A stretch of 64,000 nucleotides of DNA from Nocardioides salarius (GTDB taxonomy: Bacteria; Actinomycetota; Actinomycetes; Propionibacteriales; Nocardioidaceae), in contig NZ_JAFBBZ010000001.1 of NCBI RefSeq assembly GCF_016907435.1, positions 3,224,001 through 3,288,000 of the forward strand, given 5' to 3'. Below are positions 1 through 9,411 of this stretch, piece after piece (position 1 is the first letter of the stretch; each line of letters opens with the position of its first letter). Under the pieces are notes generated by a model that saw only the letters and a program-made list of their open reading frames with translations, had not been told where the DNA came from and ran no database searches. The position numbers and the translations under genes are program-made.

Positions 1-1
1 G

Positions 2-1327
2 ACCATCGAGATCAACGGCCGCCCGGTGTCCCTGGGCTCGCCCGCCGACGCCATCGGGCACGGCGTCGGGATGGTCTTCCAGCACTTCATGCTGGCCGAC
101 AACTTCACCGTGCTCGAGAACGTCGTGCTGGGCGCCGAGAAGCTGCACGGCATCGGTGCTGCGGCCAGGGCCGAGATCATGCGCATCTCCGACGCCTACG
201 GCCTCGACATCGAGCCCGACCGCCTCGTCGAGGACCTCGGCGTCGGCGCTCGCCAGCGCGTGGAGATCCTCAAGGTCCTCTACCGGGGCGCGCGCATCAT
301 CATCCTCGACGAGCCGACGGCGGTGCTGGTGCCGCAGGAGGTCGACGAGCTGTTCGACAACCTGCGCGAGCTCAAGGCCGAGGGGCTGGCCGTCATCTTC
401 ATCTCCCACAAGCTCGACGAGGTGCTGGCGGTCGCCGACACCATCACCGTCGTGCGCCGTGGCACCACGGTCGCCACCGTGTCCCCCGACGAGGTCGACT
501 CGCGCCAGCTCGCCGAGCTGATGGTCGGCTCCGAGCTGCCGAGCCCCTCGACGGAGTCCTCGACGGTCACCGACACCGTCACCCTCTCCGTGCGCGGGCT
601 GCGGCTGCGTGGCGAGGGCCGCCCGCTCCTCGACGACGTGGGCTTCGAGATCCACGCGGGCGAGGTGCTGGGGATCGCCGGTGTCGAGGGCAACGGCCAG
701 GCCGAGCTGGTCGAGGCCATCATGGGCATGCGCCCGGCCGCCACCGGCGCCGTCGAGCTCGCCGGCCGCGACCTGACCAAGACCTCCACCCGCCAGCGGC
801 GCGAGGCCGGCATCGGCTACGTGCCCGAGGACCGGCACCGCCACGGGCTGCTGCTCGACTCCCCGCTGTGGGAGAACCGGGTGCTGGGCCACCAGTCGCG
901 CGAGCCCGTGGTGCGCCGCGGCCTCATCGACCGGCGCGCCGCGCGTGCGGACACCCAGCGCATCATCGAGCAGTACGACGTGCGCACGCCCGGCACCGAC
1001 GTGCTCGCGGGAGCGCTGTCCGGCGGCAACCAGCAGAAGCTGATCGTGGGCCGCGAGATGAGCGGCGACCCGATCCTGCTCATCGCCGCCCACCCCACCC
1101 GTGGTGTCGACGTCGGCGCCCAGGCCGGCATCTGGGACCACATCCGCGACGCGCGCCGCGCCGGGCTCGCGGTGCTGCTGATCTCCGCCGACCTCGACGA
1201 GCTGATCGGCCTCTCCGACCGCATCGAGGTCATCCTCCGGGGCCGCCTCGTCGGCTCCTTCGACCCCAGCCAGGTCACTCCCGAGCAGCTCGGCTCGGCG
1301 ATGACCGGCGCAGGAGGTGCCGCATGA
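2..1327 (+). CDS. Nucleoside-type ABC importer ATPase (two NBDs), 5' partial
   Basis: This is the energising subunit of a BMP-family (Med/YufN type) nucleoside or sugar importer. The frame is already open at base 2, so the N-terminus and first Walker A lie outside the window; 441 residues are visible. It is a tandem-NBD protein of the RbsA/YufO type. The first domain shows the Q-loop (VFQHFML), a signature-like VGARQRVEI and Walker B IIILDEPTA. The second has the degenerate P-loop GVEGNGQ, signature LSGGNQQK and LLIAAHPTRGVDVGA, typical of this subfamily. The stop overlaps the next permease start by four bases (ATGA). Nucleoside rather than sugar specificity is inferred from the cdd/deoA genes downstream. 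Confidence 0.93.
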   Translation, partial: TIEINGRPVSLGSPADAIGHGVGMVFQHFMLADNFTVLENVVLGAEKLHGIGAAARAEIMRISDAYGLDIEPDRLVEDLGVGARQRVEILKVLYRGARIIILDEPTAVLVPQEVDELFDNLRELKAEGLAVIFISHKLDEVLAVADTITVVRRGTTVATVSPDEVDSRQLAELMVGSELPSPSTESSTVTDTVTLSVRGLRLRGEGRPLLDDVGFEIHAGEVLGIAGVEGNGQAELVEAIMGMRPAATGAVELAGRDLTKTSTRQRREAGIGYVPEDRHRHGLLLDSPLWENRVLGHQSREPVVRRGLIDRRAARADTQRIIEQYDVRTPGTDVLAGALSGGNQQKLIVGREMSGDPILLIAAHPTRGVDVGAQAGIWDHIRDARRAGLAVLLISADLDELIGLSDRIEVILRGRLVGSFDPSQVTPEQLGSAMTGAGGAA

Positions 1328-2445
1328 GCGGCCTGTCGCCCCGTCTGACCCGGCTGCTCCTGGGGCTCAGCGCCCCGGTGCTGGCCCTCCTGGCGGCGTT
1401 CGCCATCACCAGCCTGGTGCTCATCGTGGCCGGCGACCCGGTGGGCGGGGTCTGGGGCGAGATCCTCACCCTCCCCGAGACGCGCAACCTGGCCAACATC
1501 CTCAACAACGCCACGGTGCTCTACCTCTCCGGGCTCGCGGTGGCGGTCGGCTTCCGGATGAACCTGTTCAACATCGGTGTCGACGGCCAGTACCGCGTGG
1601 CCGCCTTCGTGGCGGCCGTCGTGGCCGGCGAGGGCTGGCTGCCGGGCGCGGCCAACATCGTGCTGGCGATCGCCGCGGCGATGCTGGCCGGCGCCGCGTG
1701 GGCGGGCATCGCCGGCGTGCTGCGCGCCAGCCGTGGCGTCAGCGAGGTGATCGCCACGATCATGCTGAACTTCATCGCCACCGGCCTGGTCGCCTTCTTC
1801 CTGCGCAAGGTCGCGGTGCGCGAGGCCGGCAGCAACACGATCGGCACCAAGGAGATCCCCGAGGGCAGCCGCATCCCCGGCTTCGAGATCGGCGACGGCT
1901 CGACCACCGAGGTCTACGGCTTCATCTTCATCGCCGCGCTGGCCGGCTTCGCCTACTGGTTCGTGCTCAACCGCACCCGCTTCGGCTTCGAGCTGCGCGC
2001 CACCGGCGCGTCGACGACCGCCGCGGTGGCCAGCGGCATCAACGTCAAGCGGATGACCATCACCGCGATGCTCATCTCCGGTGGGCTGGCCGGCCTGGTC
2101 GGGCTGCCGATCCTCTTCGGCGACGCCTACGCCTACGGCTCGACCTTCCAGAGCGGCCTGGGCTTCGCGGGCATCGCGATCGCGCTGCTGGGCCGCAACA
2201 ACCCGATCGGCATCGCCGTCGGTGCGCTGCTCTTCGCGTTCCTCGACGAGCAGTCCAACGCCCTGCAGATCCTGGTCGGGGTCTCGCCCGACATCGTGGC
2301 CATCACCCAGGGCGTCATCGTGCTGACCGTGGTGATCTCCTACGAGGTGGTGCGCCGCTACGGCGTCCGTCTCGAGCAGCAGCGCGTCGCCGGCGCGCTC
2401 GAGCAGGAGCACCGTTCCGCCGCCGAGCAGGAGACCTCCGCATGA
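1324..2445 (+). CDS. ABC importer permease, BMP/nucleoside family (first)
   Basis: 373-residue inner-membrane permease with about eight to ten hydrophobic segments (BPD_transp_2 family). The family signature is visible as FRMNLFNIGVDGQ near residue 80. It should pair with the second permease as the heterodimeric channel for the upstream ATPase. The start is the ATG inside the ATGA overlap with the ATPase stop, and its own stop overlaps the next start in the same way, so the three subunits are translationally coupled. The substrate-binding lipoprotein is not in the window and is probably upstream. Confidence 0.93.
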   Translation: MSGLSPRLTRLLLGLSAPVLALLAAFAITSLVLIVAGDPVGGVWGEILTLPETRNLANILNNATVLYLSGLAVAVGFRMNLFNIGVDGQYRVAAFVAAVVAGEGWLPGAANIVLAIAAAMLAGAAWAGIAGVLRASRGVSEVIATIMLNFIATGLVAFFLRKVAVREAGSNTIGTKEIPEGSRIPGFEIGDGSTTEVYGFIFIAALAGFAYWFVLNRTRFGFELRATGASTTAAVASGINVKRMTITAMLISGGLAGLVGLPILFGDAYAYGSTFQSGLGFAGIAIALLGRNNPIGIAVGALLFAFLDEQSNALQILVGVSPDIVAITQGVIVLTVVISYEVVRRYGVRLEQQRVAGALEQEHRSAAEQETSA

Positions 2446-3701
2446 GCACCACCACGTCCCCTCGTCCGGGCACTCCCGCGAAGCCCACCAAGCGGCGCCT
2501 GCCGCGCTGGTGGTGGCTCGGCGCCATGCTCGGCGTGCTCTTCGTCGTCTCGGTGCTCGAGGTGGTCACCGGCGCCGACGACCTGGCCTCCTCCGGCACT
2601 GTGCGCGCCACCCTGATCGCCCTGGTGCCGATCATGCTGGCCGGTCTCGGCGGCCTGTGGTCGGAGCGCGCGGGCATCGTCAACATCGGCCTCGAGGGCA
2701 TGATGATCCTGGGCACCTACGGCGCCGGCTTCTTCGGCTACCACTACGGCGCCTGGGCCGGCATCGCCGGCGCCCTGCTGATGGGCGCCCTCGGCGGCCT
2801 GGTGCACGCCATCGCCACCGTCGTCTTCGGCGTCGACCACATCATCTCGGGCGTGGCGATCAACATCATCGCGCTCGGTGCGGTGCAGTACCTGGCCTCC
2901 CTGACCTTCGCCGGGCTGCCGGGCGGCGGGTCGACGCAGTCGCCGAAGCTCGAGAACGTGCCATCGGTGACGATCGGGCCGCTCAGCGACGCGCTGGGCG
3001 ACCTCGAGGGCCAGGACATCTTCTTCCTCTCCCAGCTGGCCGCGGTGCTGCGCGCCATGGTCACCAACCTCTCGCTCTTCGTGCTGCTGGCCTTCGCGCT
3101 GCTCCTGCTGACCTACGTCGTGCTGTGGCGCACCACCTTCGGCCTGCGGCTGCGCTCGGTGGGCGAGAGCCCCTCGGCCGCGGAGTCGCTCGGCGTCGCG
3201 GTGCTGCGCTACAAGTTCAGCGCCGTGCTGGTCTCGGGCGCGATGGCCGGCCTGGCCGGTGGCTTCCTGGCGATGGTCGCCTCCTCCAACTACCGCGACG
3301 GGCAGACCGGTGGTCGTGGCTACATCGGCCTGGCGGCGATGATCTTCGGCAACTGGCGCCCCACCGGCCTGCTGGCCGGCTCCGGGCTCTTCGGCTACAC
3401 CGAGAGCGTCGGGCTGCGCCAGGGCGGCACCTCGGTGCACGCGCTGCTGCTCGGCGTCGGGGTGCTCGCGATGGGCCTGGCCGCCTACCAGCTCTACCGG
3501 CGCAACGTGACCCAGGCCAGCGTCATCCTGGGCATCGGTGCGCTGGTGATGGTCGTCTGGGCCTCCATCGACACCGTGCCGGGCGACTTCACCAGCATCA
3601 CGCCCTACGTGATCACGCTGCTGGTCCTGGCCTTCGCCTCGCAACGACTACGGATGCCCGCCGCCGACGGACAGATCTACCGCAAGGGGAGCGCGGGCTA
3701 G
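2442..3701 (+). CDS. ABC importer permease, BMP/nucleoside family (second)
   Basis: 419-residue multi-pass permease, partner of the preceding gene. The family motif appears as ERAGIVNIGLEGMM near residue 75. The N-terminus has a Lys/Arg/Pro-rich cytoplasmic segment of about 20 residues before the first membrane helix. The start ATG overlaps the first permease stop (ATGA), and its TAG shares one base with the GTG of cytidine deaminase. Uptake and deamination genes are thus one transcription and translation unit, which is the main support for a nucleoside substrate. Confidence 0.93.
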   Translation: MSTTTSPRPGTPAKPTKRRLPRWWWLGAMLGVLFVVSVLEVVTGADDLASSGTVRATLIALVPIMLAGLGGLWSERAGIVNIGLEGMMILGTYGAGFFGYHYGAWAGIAGALLMGALGGLVHAIATVVFGVDHIISGVAINIIALGAVQYLASLTFAGLPGGGSTQSPKLENVPSVTIGPLSDALGDLEGQDIFFLSQLAAVLRAMVTNLSLFVLLAFALLLLTYVVLWRTTFGLRLRSVGESPSAAESLGVAVLRYKFSAVLVSGAMAGLAGGFLAMVASSNYRDGQTGGRGYIGLAAMIFGNWRPTGLLAGSGLFGYTESVGLRQGGTSVHALLLGVGVLAMGLAAYQLYRRNVTQASVILGIGALVMVVWASIDTVPGDFTSITPYVITLLVLAFASQRLRMPAADGQIYRKGSAG

Positions 3702-4099
3702 TGGGCACGAGCGACGACTTCGACTGGGCGGCCCTGCAGGGGGCGGCGACCGAGGCCATGCGCCACGCCTACGCGCCGTACTCGCGCTACCGCGTCGGGG
3801 CGGCCGCGCGCGTCGACGACGGGCGGCTGGTCACCGGCTGCAACGTCGAGAACGCGGCGTACGGCGTCGCGCTGTGCGCCGAGTGCGGCCTGGTCAGCCA
3901 GCTGCACCTGACCGGCGGCGGCCGGCTGACGCACTTCGTGTGCGTCGACGGCGAGGGCGCGGTGATCATGCCGTGCGGGCGCTGCCGCCAGCTGCTGTGG
4001 GAGAACGGCGGGCCCGACCTCGAGCTGATGACCGTCTCCGGGCTCCGATCGATGAAGGAGGTCCTGCCCGATGCGTTCGGTCCCGACGACCTCGCTTGA
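3701..4099 (+). CDS. cdd: Cytidine deaminase
   Basis: Cytosolic zinc enzyme converting cytidine and deoxycytidine to uridine and deoxyuridine. Its 132 residues match the short tetrameric CDA class. All active-site elements are present: CNVENAAYG (substrate and first zinc ligand), CAE with the catalytic glutamate, and PCGRCRQ with the two remaining cysteine ligands. The GTG start shares one base with the permease stop. The last 29 bases overlap the start of the P450 gene, whose ribosome-binding site lies inside the cdd reading frame. Confidence 0.96.
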   Translation: MGTSDDFDWAALQGAATEAMRHAYAPYSRYRVGAAARVDDGRLVTGCNVENAAYGVALCAECGLVSQLHLTGGGRLTHFVCVDGEGAVIMPCGRCRQLLWENGGPDLELMTVSGLRSMKEVLPDAFGPDDLA

Positions 4100-5240
4100 C
4101 CTGACCGACCCGGCCGTCGCCGCCGACCCCTACCCCTTCTTCGCCGAGGAGCGCGCGCAGCACCCCGTCGCCTGGCACGAGGGCACCGGACGCTGGCTGA
4201 CCTTCGCGCACGCGAGCGTGGGTGCGGTCCAGCGCGACCGGCGACTGGGCCGGCTCTGGACAGACAAGGAGCCCGCCTCCTACCTCGAGCCGTTCAACCT
4301 GCTGCACCGCAACCAGATGATGGAGAACGAGCCGCCCGAGCACACCCGGCTGCGCCGCCCGGTGGCCTCGGCCTTCAGCCGCGGCCACGTGGAGCGGCTG
4401 CGCCCGCGGGTCCGCGAGATCGCCGCCGGCCTGCTCGCCGAGGTGGGCCACGACGACTTCGACGTGGTCGGCGCCTACGCCGAGCCGCTGCCGGTGCTGG
4501 TGATCGCCGAGCTGCTGGGCGTGCCCCGCAGCCACGTCGACGACCTGCGCGACTGGTCGCAGGCGATCGTGCGGATGTACGAGGTGGCGCCGTCGGCCGA
4601 GGTGGTCGACGACGCGGTGCAGGCCTCGGTCGACTTCGCCTCCCTGGTGCGCGACCTGGTCGCCGTACGCCGCCGCGTGCCGGCCGACGACCTGGTCACC
4701 GACCTCGCGGCCACCGACCTCAGCGACGACGAGGTGGTCGCGGCGGTCGTGCTCCTGCTCAACGCCGGTCACGAGGCCTCGGTGAACGTCTTCGGCAACG
4801 GGCTGGTCGCGATGCTGCGCCGCGGGCTGCGTCCCGGCGCCGACGTGGCGGCCTGCGTCGAGGAGATGCTGCGCTTCGACTCGGCCCTGCAGCTCTTCGA
4901 GCGCACCGCCACCGAGCCGGTCGAGATCGGCAGCGGCGCGCAGGCGGTGGTGGTCGAGCCCGGCCAGCGCATCGCCGCCCTGCTGGGCGCCGCCAACCGC
5001 GACCCGGCGGTCTTCGAGCAGCCCGACGAGTTCCGCGTCGACCGCGAGCGCAACCCGCACCTGGCCTTCGGGGTCGGCGTGCACTTCTGCCTCGGTGCGC
5101 CGCTGGCCCGCATGGAGCTCGCCGAGTCGCTGGCGGTGCTCTTCGAGCGTCTGCCGGGCCTGTCGCTGGCGGGAGAGCCCGAGAGCCGGGGCACCTTCGT
5201 GCTGCGCGGGTTCCGTAGGGTGCCCGTGGCAGCACGGTGA
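4071..5240 (+). CDS. Cytochrome P450
   Basis: 389-residue soluble bacterial P450. Visible are the I-helix LLLNAGHEASVN (oxygen-binding AG-E), the K-helix E-x-x-R in EEMLRF, and the heme-thiolate loop FGVGVHFCLGAPLARME containing the cysteine ligand. The ATG is preceded by GAAGGAGGT at eight-base spacing, so translation should be strong. It overlaps cdd by 29 bases and ends 14 bases before deoA, so it is embedded in the nucleoside salvage operon. No ferredoxin or reductase gene is nearby. The substrate is unknown; an oxidative step on an imported nucleoside is possible but is inference from position only. Confidence 0.93.
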   Translation: MRSVPTTSLDLTDPAVAADPYPFFAEERAQHPVAWHEGTGRWLTFAHASVGAVQRDRRLGRLWTDKEPASYLEPFNLLHRNQMMENEPPEHTRLRRPVASAFSRGHVERLRPRVREIAAGLLAEVGHDDFDVVGAYAEPLPVLVIAELLGVPRSHVDDLRDWSQAIVRMYEVAPSAEVVDDAVQASVDFASLVRDLVAVRRRVPADDLVTDLAATDLSDDEVVAAVVLLLNAGHEASVNVFGNGLVAMLRRGLRPGADVAACVEEMLRFDSALQLFERTATEPVEIGSGAQAVVVEPGQRIAALLGAANRDPAVFEQPDEFRVDRERNPHLAFGVGVHFCLGAPLARMELAESLAVLFERLPGLSLAGEPESRGTFVLRGFRRVPVAAR

Positions 5241-5254
5241 GGGAGAGGAACCCC

Positions 5255-6550
5255 ATGAGCAAGCACGACGCGGTCGAGGTCATCCAGGCCAAGCGCGACG
5301 GCCACGGCCTGAGCGACAGCCAGATCGACTGGGTGGTCGACGCCTACACCCGCGGCGAGGTCGCCGACGAGCAGATGTCGGCGCTGGCCATGGCGATCCT
5401 GCTGCGCGGCATGGACCGTGGCGAGATCAGCCGGTGGACCCGCGCGATGATCGCCTCGGGCGAGCGCATGGACTTCTCGTCCCTCTCCCGGCCCACCGCC
5501 GACAAGCACTCGACCGGCGGCGTGGGCGACAAGATCACCCTGCCGCTGGCGCCGCTCGTCGCGGCCTGCGGCGTGGCGGTGCCCCAGCTCTCGGGGCGCG
5601 GCCTGGGCCACACCGGCGGCACCCTCGACAAGCTCGAGGCCATCCCCGGCTGGCAGGCCGACCTGTCCAACGCCGCGATGCTCGAGCAGCTCGAGGAGAT
5701 CGGGGCCGTCATCTGCGCCGCCGGCTCCGAGCTGGCCCCGGCCGACAAGAAGCTCTACGCGCTGCGCGACGTCACCGGCACCGTCGAGGCGATCCCGCTG
5801 ATCGCCTCCTCGATCATGAGCAAGAAGATCGCCGAGGGCACCGGCGCGCTGGTCCTCGACGTCAAGGTCGGCACCGGCGCGTTCATGAAGTCCCTCGAGG
5901 ACGCCCGCGAGCTGGCCGAGACCATGGTTGCGCTGGGCAACGACGCCGGGGTCACCACGGTCGCGCTGCTCACCGACATGTCCACCCCGCTGGGCCTGAC
6001 CGCCGGCAACGCGATCGAGGTCGCCGAGTCGGTCGACGTGCTCGCCGGCGGTGGCCCCGCCGACGTGGTCGAGCTGACCGTGGCCCTGGCCCGCGAGATG
6101 CTCACCGCCGCCGGCGTCACCGACGTCGACCCCGCCGACAAGCTCGCCGACGGCTCGGCGATGGACGCCTGGAAGGCGATGATCCGCGCCCAGGGCGGCG
6201 ACCCCGACGCCGAGCTGCCCCGCGCCGAGGAGGAGCACGTCGTCGAGGCGCCCGCCAGCGGCGTGCTGACCCGTCTCGACGCGATGGCCGTGGGCATGGC
6301 CGCCTGGCGCCTGGGCGCCGGCCGCGCCCGCAAGGAGGACCCGGTGCAGGCCGGGGCCGGTGTCGTGTGGCACGCCCGCCCGGGCGACGAGGTCACCGCC
6401 GGCCAGCCGCTCTTCACACTGCTCACCGACGAGCCCGCACGCTTCGAGCGCGCGCTGGCCTCGCTCGAGGACGGCTACGACATCAGCGACATCAGCGACG
6501 CGGGGAGCGACTTCGCCCCCGACCCGCTGGTGATCGACCGCATCGGCTGA
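5255..6550 (+). CDS. deoA: Thymidine phosphorylase
   Basis: 431-residue pyrimidine-nucleoside phosphorylase that cleaves thymidine or deoxyuridine to base and deoxyribose-1-phosphate. The family signature SGRGLGHTGGTLDKLEAIPG is intact near residue 115, as are KHSTGGVGDK (phosphate binding) and KVGTGAFMKS. The ATG at 5255 is chosen over an in-frame upstream ATG because GGGAGAGGAA sits just before it. It follows cdd and the P450 on the same strand. Its product feeds the phosphopentomutase-like PmmB and DeoC encoded further along. Confidence 0.96.
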   Translation: MSKHDAVEVIQAKRDGHGLSDSQIDWVVDAYTRGEVADEQMSALAMAILLRGMDRGEISRWTRAMIASGERMDFSSLSRPTADKHSTGGVGDKITLPLAPLVAACGVAVPQLSGRGLGHTGGTLDKLEAIPGWQADLSNAAMLEQLEEIGAVICAAGSELAPADKKLYALRDVTGTVEAIPLIASSIMSKKIAEGTGALVLDVKVGTGAFMKSLEDARELAETMVALGNDAGVTTVALLTDMSTPLGLTAGNAIEVAESVDVLAGGGPADVVELTVALAREMLTAAGVTDVDPADKLADGSAMDAWKAMIRAQGGDPDAELPRAEEEHVVEAPASGVLTRLDAMAVGMAAWRLGAGRARKEDPVQAGAGVVWHARPGDEVTAGQPLFTLLTDEPARFERALASLEDGYDISDISDAGSDFAPDPLVIDRIG

Positions 6551-6574
6551 GCGGGCGACCGTGGACGAGCAGCC

Positions 6575-8029
6575 GTGAACGAGAAGGGCGCCGTCGCCCT
6601 GGTGTTCGGCTCCTCGGCGGCCGTGCTGGTCGTCGAGCTGGTGGCGCTGCGGCTGCTGGCGCCGTACCTGGGGCTGACGCTCGAGACCAGCACCCTGGTC
6701 ATCGGGCTGGCGCTCTCGGCGATCGCGCTCGGCTCCTGGGCCGGCGGCCGGGCCGCCGACCGGGTGCCGCCGCGGCGCACCCTGGGGCCGCTGCTCGGCA
6801 TCTCCGGGGTGGTCGTGGCGCTGACGCCCCTGCTGGTGCGCGGGGGAGCCGAGACCGGGGCCGGCACCCTGGTCGTGCCGGCCGCGATCGTCACGATCGT
6901 GGTGCCCGGAGCGCTGCTCTCGGCGATCACGCCGATGGTCACCAAGCTGCAGCTCACCAGCCTCGAGGAGACCGGCACCGTGGTCGGCCGGCTCTCCGGC
7001 ATCGCCACCGCCGGCTCGATCGCGGGCACCGTGGTCACCGGCTTCTTCCTGGTCTCGCTGGTGCCGGTCAGCGCCATCCTCGTCGCCCTGGGCGTCACCC
7101 TCGTGCTCTGCGGGGTGCTGGTCGACTGGCGGGTGCGCGGCTGGCGCACCGTGGCCGCGCCGGTGGCCCTGCTGGTGCTCGGTGGCCTGGGGGCGGCCGC
7201 CGCGCCCGGGGGGTGCGACGTCGAGACGACCTACCACTGCGCGGTGGTGCAGCAGGACCCCGAGCGCGACGGCGGGCTGGTGCTGGTCCTCGACGGCGTG
7301 CGGCACTCCTACGTCGACGCCGGCGACCCGACCCACCTCGAGTTCGCCTACGTGCGCGCGGCGGCGGCCGCGATCGACTCGGTGCGACCGGCCGGCGAGC
7401 CGCTGGAGGCCTACCACCTGGGCGGCGGCGGGCTGACCCTGCCGCGGTGGCTCGAGGCGACCCGCCCCGGCACCCGCAGCCTGGTCTCCGAGATCGACCA
7501 GGGCGTCGTCGACCTCGACGTCGAGCGGCTCGGGCTCGAGACCGGCCCCGACCTCGAGGTGCGCGTCGAGGACGGCCGGCTGGGGATCGAGCGCCTCGAC
7601 GACGCGGCGTACGACGTGGTGGTGGGCGACGCCTTCGGCGGGCTGAGCGTGCCCTGGCACCTGACCACGCTGGAGGCGGTGCGCGAGGTGCGCCGCGTGC
7701 TGGTCGACGACGGGGCCTACGTGCAGAACCTCATCGACCGCGGCCCGCTGGCCTTCGCTCGCGCCGAGCTGGCCACGCTCGACGCGGTCTTCGAGCACGT
7801 CGCCCTCCTGGCCGACCCCGCCACCCTCGCCCGCGAGGACGGCGGCAACCTGGTCGCCCTGGCCTCGCCCGCACCGCTCGACCTCGAGCAGGTGCAGGCC
7901 GGCCTCGACGAGCGCGGCACCGGCTGGGGCCTGCTCACCGGCGCGGACCTGCGGGAGTGGGTCGACGGGGCCGAGGTGCTCACCGACGACCACGCGCCGG
8001 TCGACCAGCTGCTGACGCCGTACGGCTGA
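6575..8029 (+). CDS. Membrane-anchored spermidine-synthase-like methyltransferase-fold protein
   Basis: 484 residues in two parts. Residues 1 to about 195 form roughly six membrane helices in the style of the transporter-like half of fused SpeE proteins. Residues about 220-484 form a Rossmann fold, with the SAM-binding loop seen as HLGGGGLTLPRW, acidic VSEIDQ, and the catalytic-region aspartate in VVVGDAFGG. Such fused proteins are annotated as spermidine synthases, but true aminopropyl transfer is rarely shown. The GTG start has no strong ribosome-binding site. It is 24 bases after deoA and possibly in the same transcript. Confidence 0.8.
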   Translation: MNEKGAVALVFGSSAAVLVVELVALRLLAPYLGLTLETSTLVIGLALSAIALGSWAGGRAADRVPPRRTLGPLLGISGVVVALTPLLVRGGAETGAGTLVVPAAIVTIVVPGALLSAITPMVTKLQLTSLEETGTVVGRLSGIATAGSIAGTVVTGFFLVSLVPVSAILVALGVTLVLCGVLVDWRVRGWRTVAAPVALLVLGGLGAAAAPGGCDVETTYHCAVVQQDPERDGGLVLVLDGVRHSYVDAGDPTHLEFAYVRAAAAAIDSVRPAGEPLEAYHLGGGGLTLPRWLEATRPGTRSLVSEIDQGVVDLDVERLGLETGPDLEVRVEDGRLGIERLDDAAYDVVVGDAFGGLSVPWHLTTLEAVREVRRVLVDDGAYVQNLIDRGPLAFARAELATLDAVFEHVALLADPATLAREDGGNLVALASPAPLDLEQVQAGLDERGTGWGLLTGADLREWVDGAEVLTDDHAPVDQLLTPYG

Positions 8030-8057
8030 GATCGCCAGGCCTGACAGCATGGGGCCC

Positions 8058-8915
8058 ATGACCTCCCGTGTGCTGCTCGCGACGTTCTGCCTGATGCCCG
8101 AGGGGGAGCCCGGCGGCTCGCTGCTCGTCGACGCCCTCGCCGAGCGCGGCGTCGAGGCCGCCTGGGCGACCTGGGACGACCCGGCGGTCGACTGGGCCGG
8201 CGCCGACCTGGTCGCGGTCCGGTCGACGTGGGACTACCAGCGCCGGCTGCCGGCGTGGCGCGACTGGGTACGCCGGGTGGAGGCCTCGACGGGCCTGCTC
8301 AACGGGGGTGAGGTGTTCGACTGGAACACCGACAAGGCCTACCTCGAGACCCTCGGCGAGCACGTGCCGGTGGTGCCCTCCGAGCTCGTCGACGACGAGG
8401 ACCTGGTCGGGGGACTGGGGCGTGCCCTGGGCCGCTGGGGGAGCGTGGTGGTCAAGCCGCGCATCGGCGCCGGCGGCGTGGGCGTCGTGGTCGTCGACTC
8501 GGTCGAGGACGACCGGCTGGTCGGGCTGACCCCGGGGCCGTGGCTGGCGCAGCCGCTCGTGGAGTCGGTGCGCACCCGCGGCGAGACCTCCGTGGTGCTG
8601 CTCGACGGGGTGGCGCACACGCAGGTCGACAAGGTCCCCGGCGCGGGGGAGGTGCGGGTGCACACCGAGCACGGCGGGCGCAGCACCCTGGTCGAGGTCG
8701 ACCCCGAGGCGGAGCGGCTGGCGCTCGACGCCGTGCGCGCGGCCGAGGCGCTGCTCGAGCAGCGCCTCGACTACGCACGCGTCGACATGATGGAGCTCGA
8801 CGGCCGGCTCGCGGTCAGCGAGCTCGAGCTCATCGAGCCCGGTCTCTACCTCGACCTGGCGCCCGGATCGGCCGGCCCCTTCGCCGACCTGGTGGTCGAC
8901 CGGGTCAGTCGGTGA
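8058..8915 (+). CDS. ATP-grasp domain protein
   Basis: 285-residue cytosolic protein resembling the RimK/glutathione-synthetase ATP-grasp superfamily. Visible are the nucleotide-binding lysine region [14 protein letters not shown] and the late metal-binding strand [13 protein letters not shown]. The substrate is not predictable. The second of two nearby ATGs is preferred because CAGCAT followed by seven bases precedes it, which fits a leaderless promoter; 8049 is the alternative. The last 11 bases overlap the stop of the convergent MaoC gene. Confidence 0.75.
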   Translation: MTSRVLLATFCLMPEGEPGGSLLVDALAERGVEAAWATWDDPAVDWAGADLVAVRSTWDYQRRLPAWRDWVRRVEASTGLLNGGEVFDWNTDKAYLETLGEHVPVVPSELVDDEDLVGGLGRALGRWGSVVVKPRIGAGGVGVVVVDSVEDDRLVGLTPGPWLAQPLVESVRTRGETSVVLLDGVAHTQVDKVPGAGEVRVHTEHGGRSTLVEVDPEAERLALDAVRAAEALLEQRLDYARVDMMELDGRLAVSELELIEPGLYLDLAPGSAGPFADLVVDRVSR

Positions 8916-9360
8916 GCAGCAGCACGACCGACTCGGCGACGCAGGCCGGCTTGTCGGCGCCCTCGATCTCGACGGTGTAGCGCACGGTGGCCTGCTTGCC
9001 GGCCGGGATGTCGGTGACCTCGCCGAGGGTGACCGTGGCGCGGATCCGGCTGCCGACGAGCACCGGGTTGGGGAAGCGCACCTTGTTGACGCCGTAGTTG
9101 AGCTTGGCGCCGGGGGTGTCGAAGCTGAAGACCTTGCTGCCCAGCCACGGCACCAGCGACAGCGTCAGGTAGCCGTGGGCGATGGTGCCGCCGAAGGGGC
9201 CCTCCTTCGCGCGGTCCACGTCGACGTGGATCCACTGGTGGTCACCGGTGGCGTCGGCGAAGGTGTCGACCCGCTGCTGGTCGATCTCGACCCACTCGCT
9301 GGTGCCGAGCTCCTGGCCGGCGGCCTCGGAGACCTCGTCGAGGGAGGTGAACACGCGCAT
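8905..9360 (-). CDS. MaoC-like hot-dog-fold dehydratase
   Basis: 151-residue single hot-dog-domain protein of the MaoC/R-specific enoyl-CoA hydratase family. The catalytic motif is visible as [11 protein letters not shown] (Asp and His), followed by [13 protein letters not shown]. Its likely role is hydration of an enoyl-CoA or a related thioester. An AGGAG box seven bases before the ATG supports the start. It is divergent from adenosine deaminase by about 50 bases and converges on the ATP-grasp gene with an 11-base overlap. No functional link to nucleoside salvage is evident. Confidence 0.88.
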   Translation of the reverse strand: MRVFTSLDEVSEAAGQELGTSEWVEIDQQRVDTFADATGDHQWIHVDVDRAKEGPFGGTIAHGYLTLSLVPWLGSKVFSFDTPGAKLNYGVNKVRFPNPVLVGSRIRATVTLGEVTDIPAGKQATVRYTVEIEGADKPACVAESVVLLLTD

Positions 9361-9411
9361 GGACTGCTCCTGTCTGGGGGGTGCCCGGTGGTGGGGTGCG
9401 AGGATGCCGCC

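Noticed and set aside
1317-3701. A 794-codon open frame spanning both permease genes
   Set aside because: Its first half is an out-of-frame Arg/Gly-rich translation of the first permease; only the part from 2442 is a real protein.
4769-8059. A roughly 1,100-codon open frame on the minus strand, and a 988-codon one on the plus strand over the same region
   Set aside because: Both run antisense or out of frame to deoA and the SpeE-like gene. Their sequences are low-complexity, rich in Arg/Gly/His/Asp, as expected from G/C third positions. They show no motifs.
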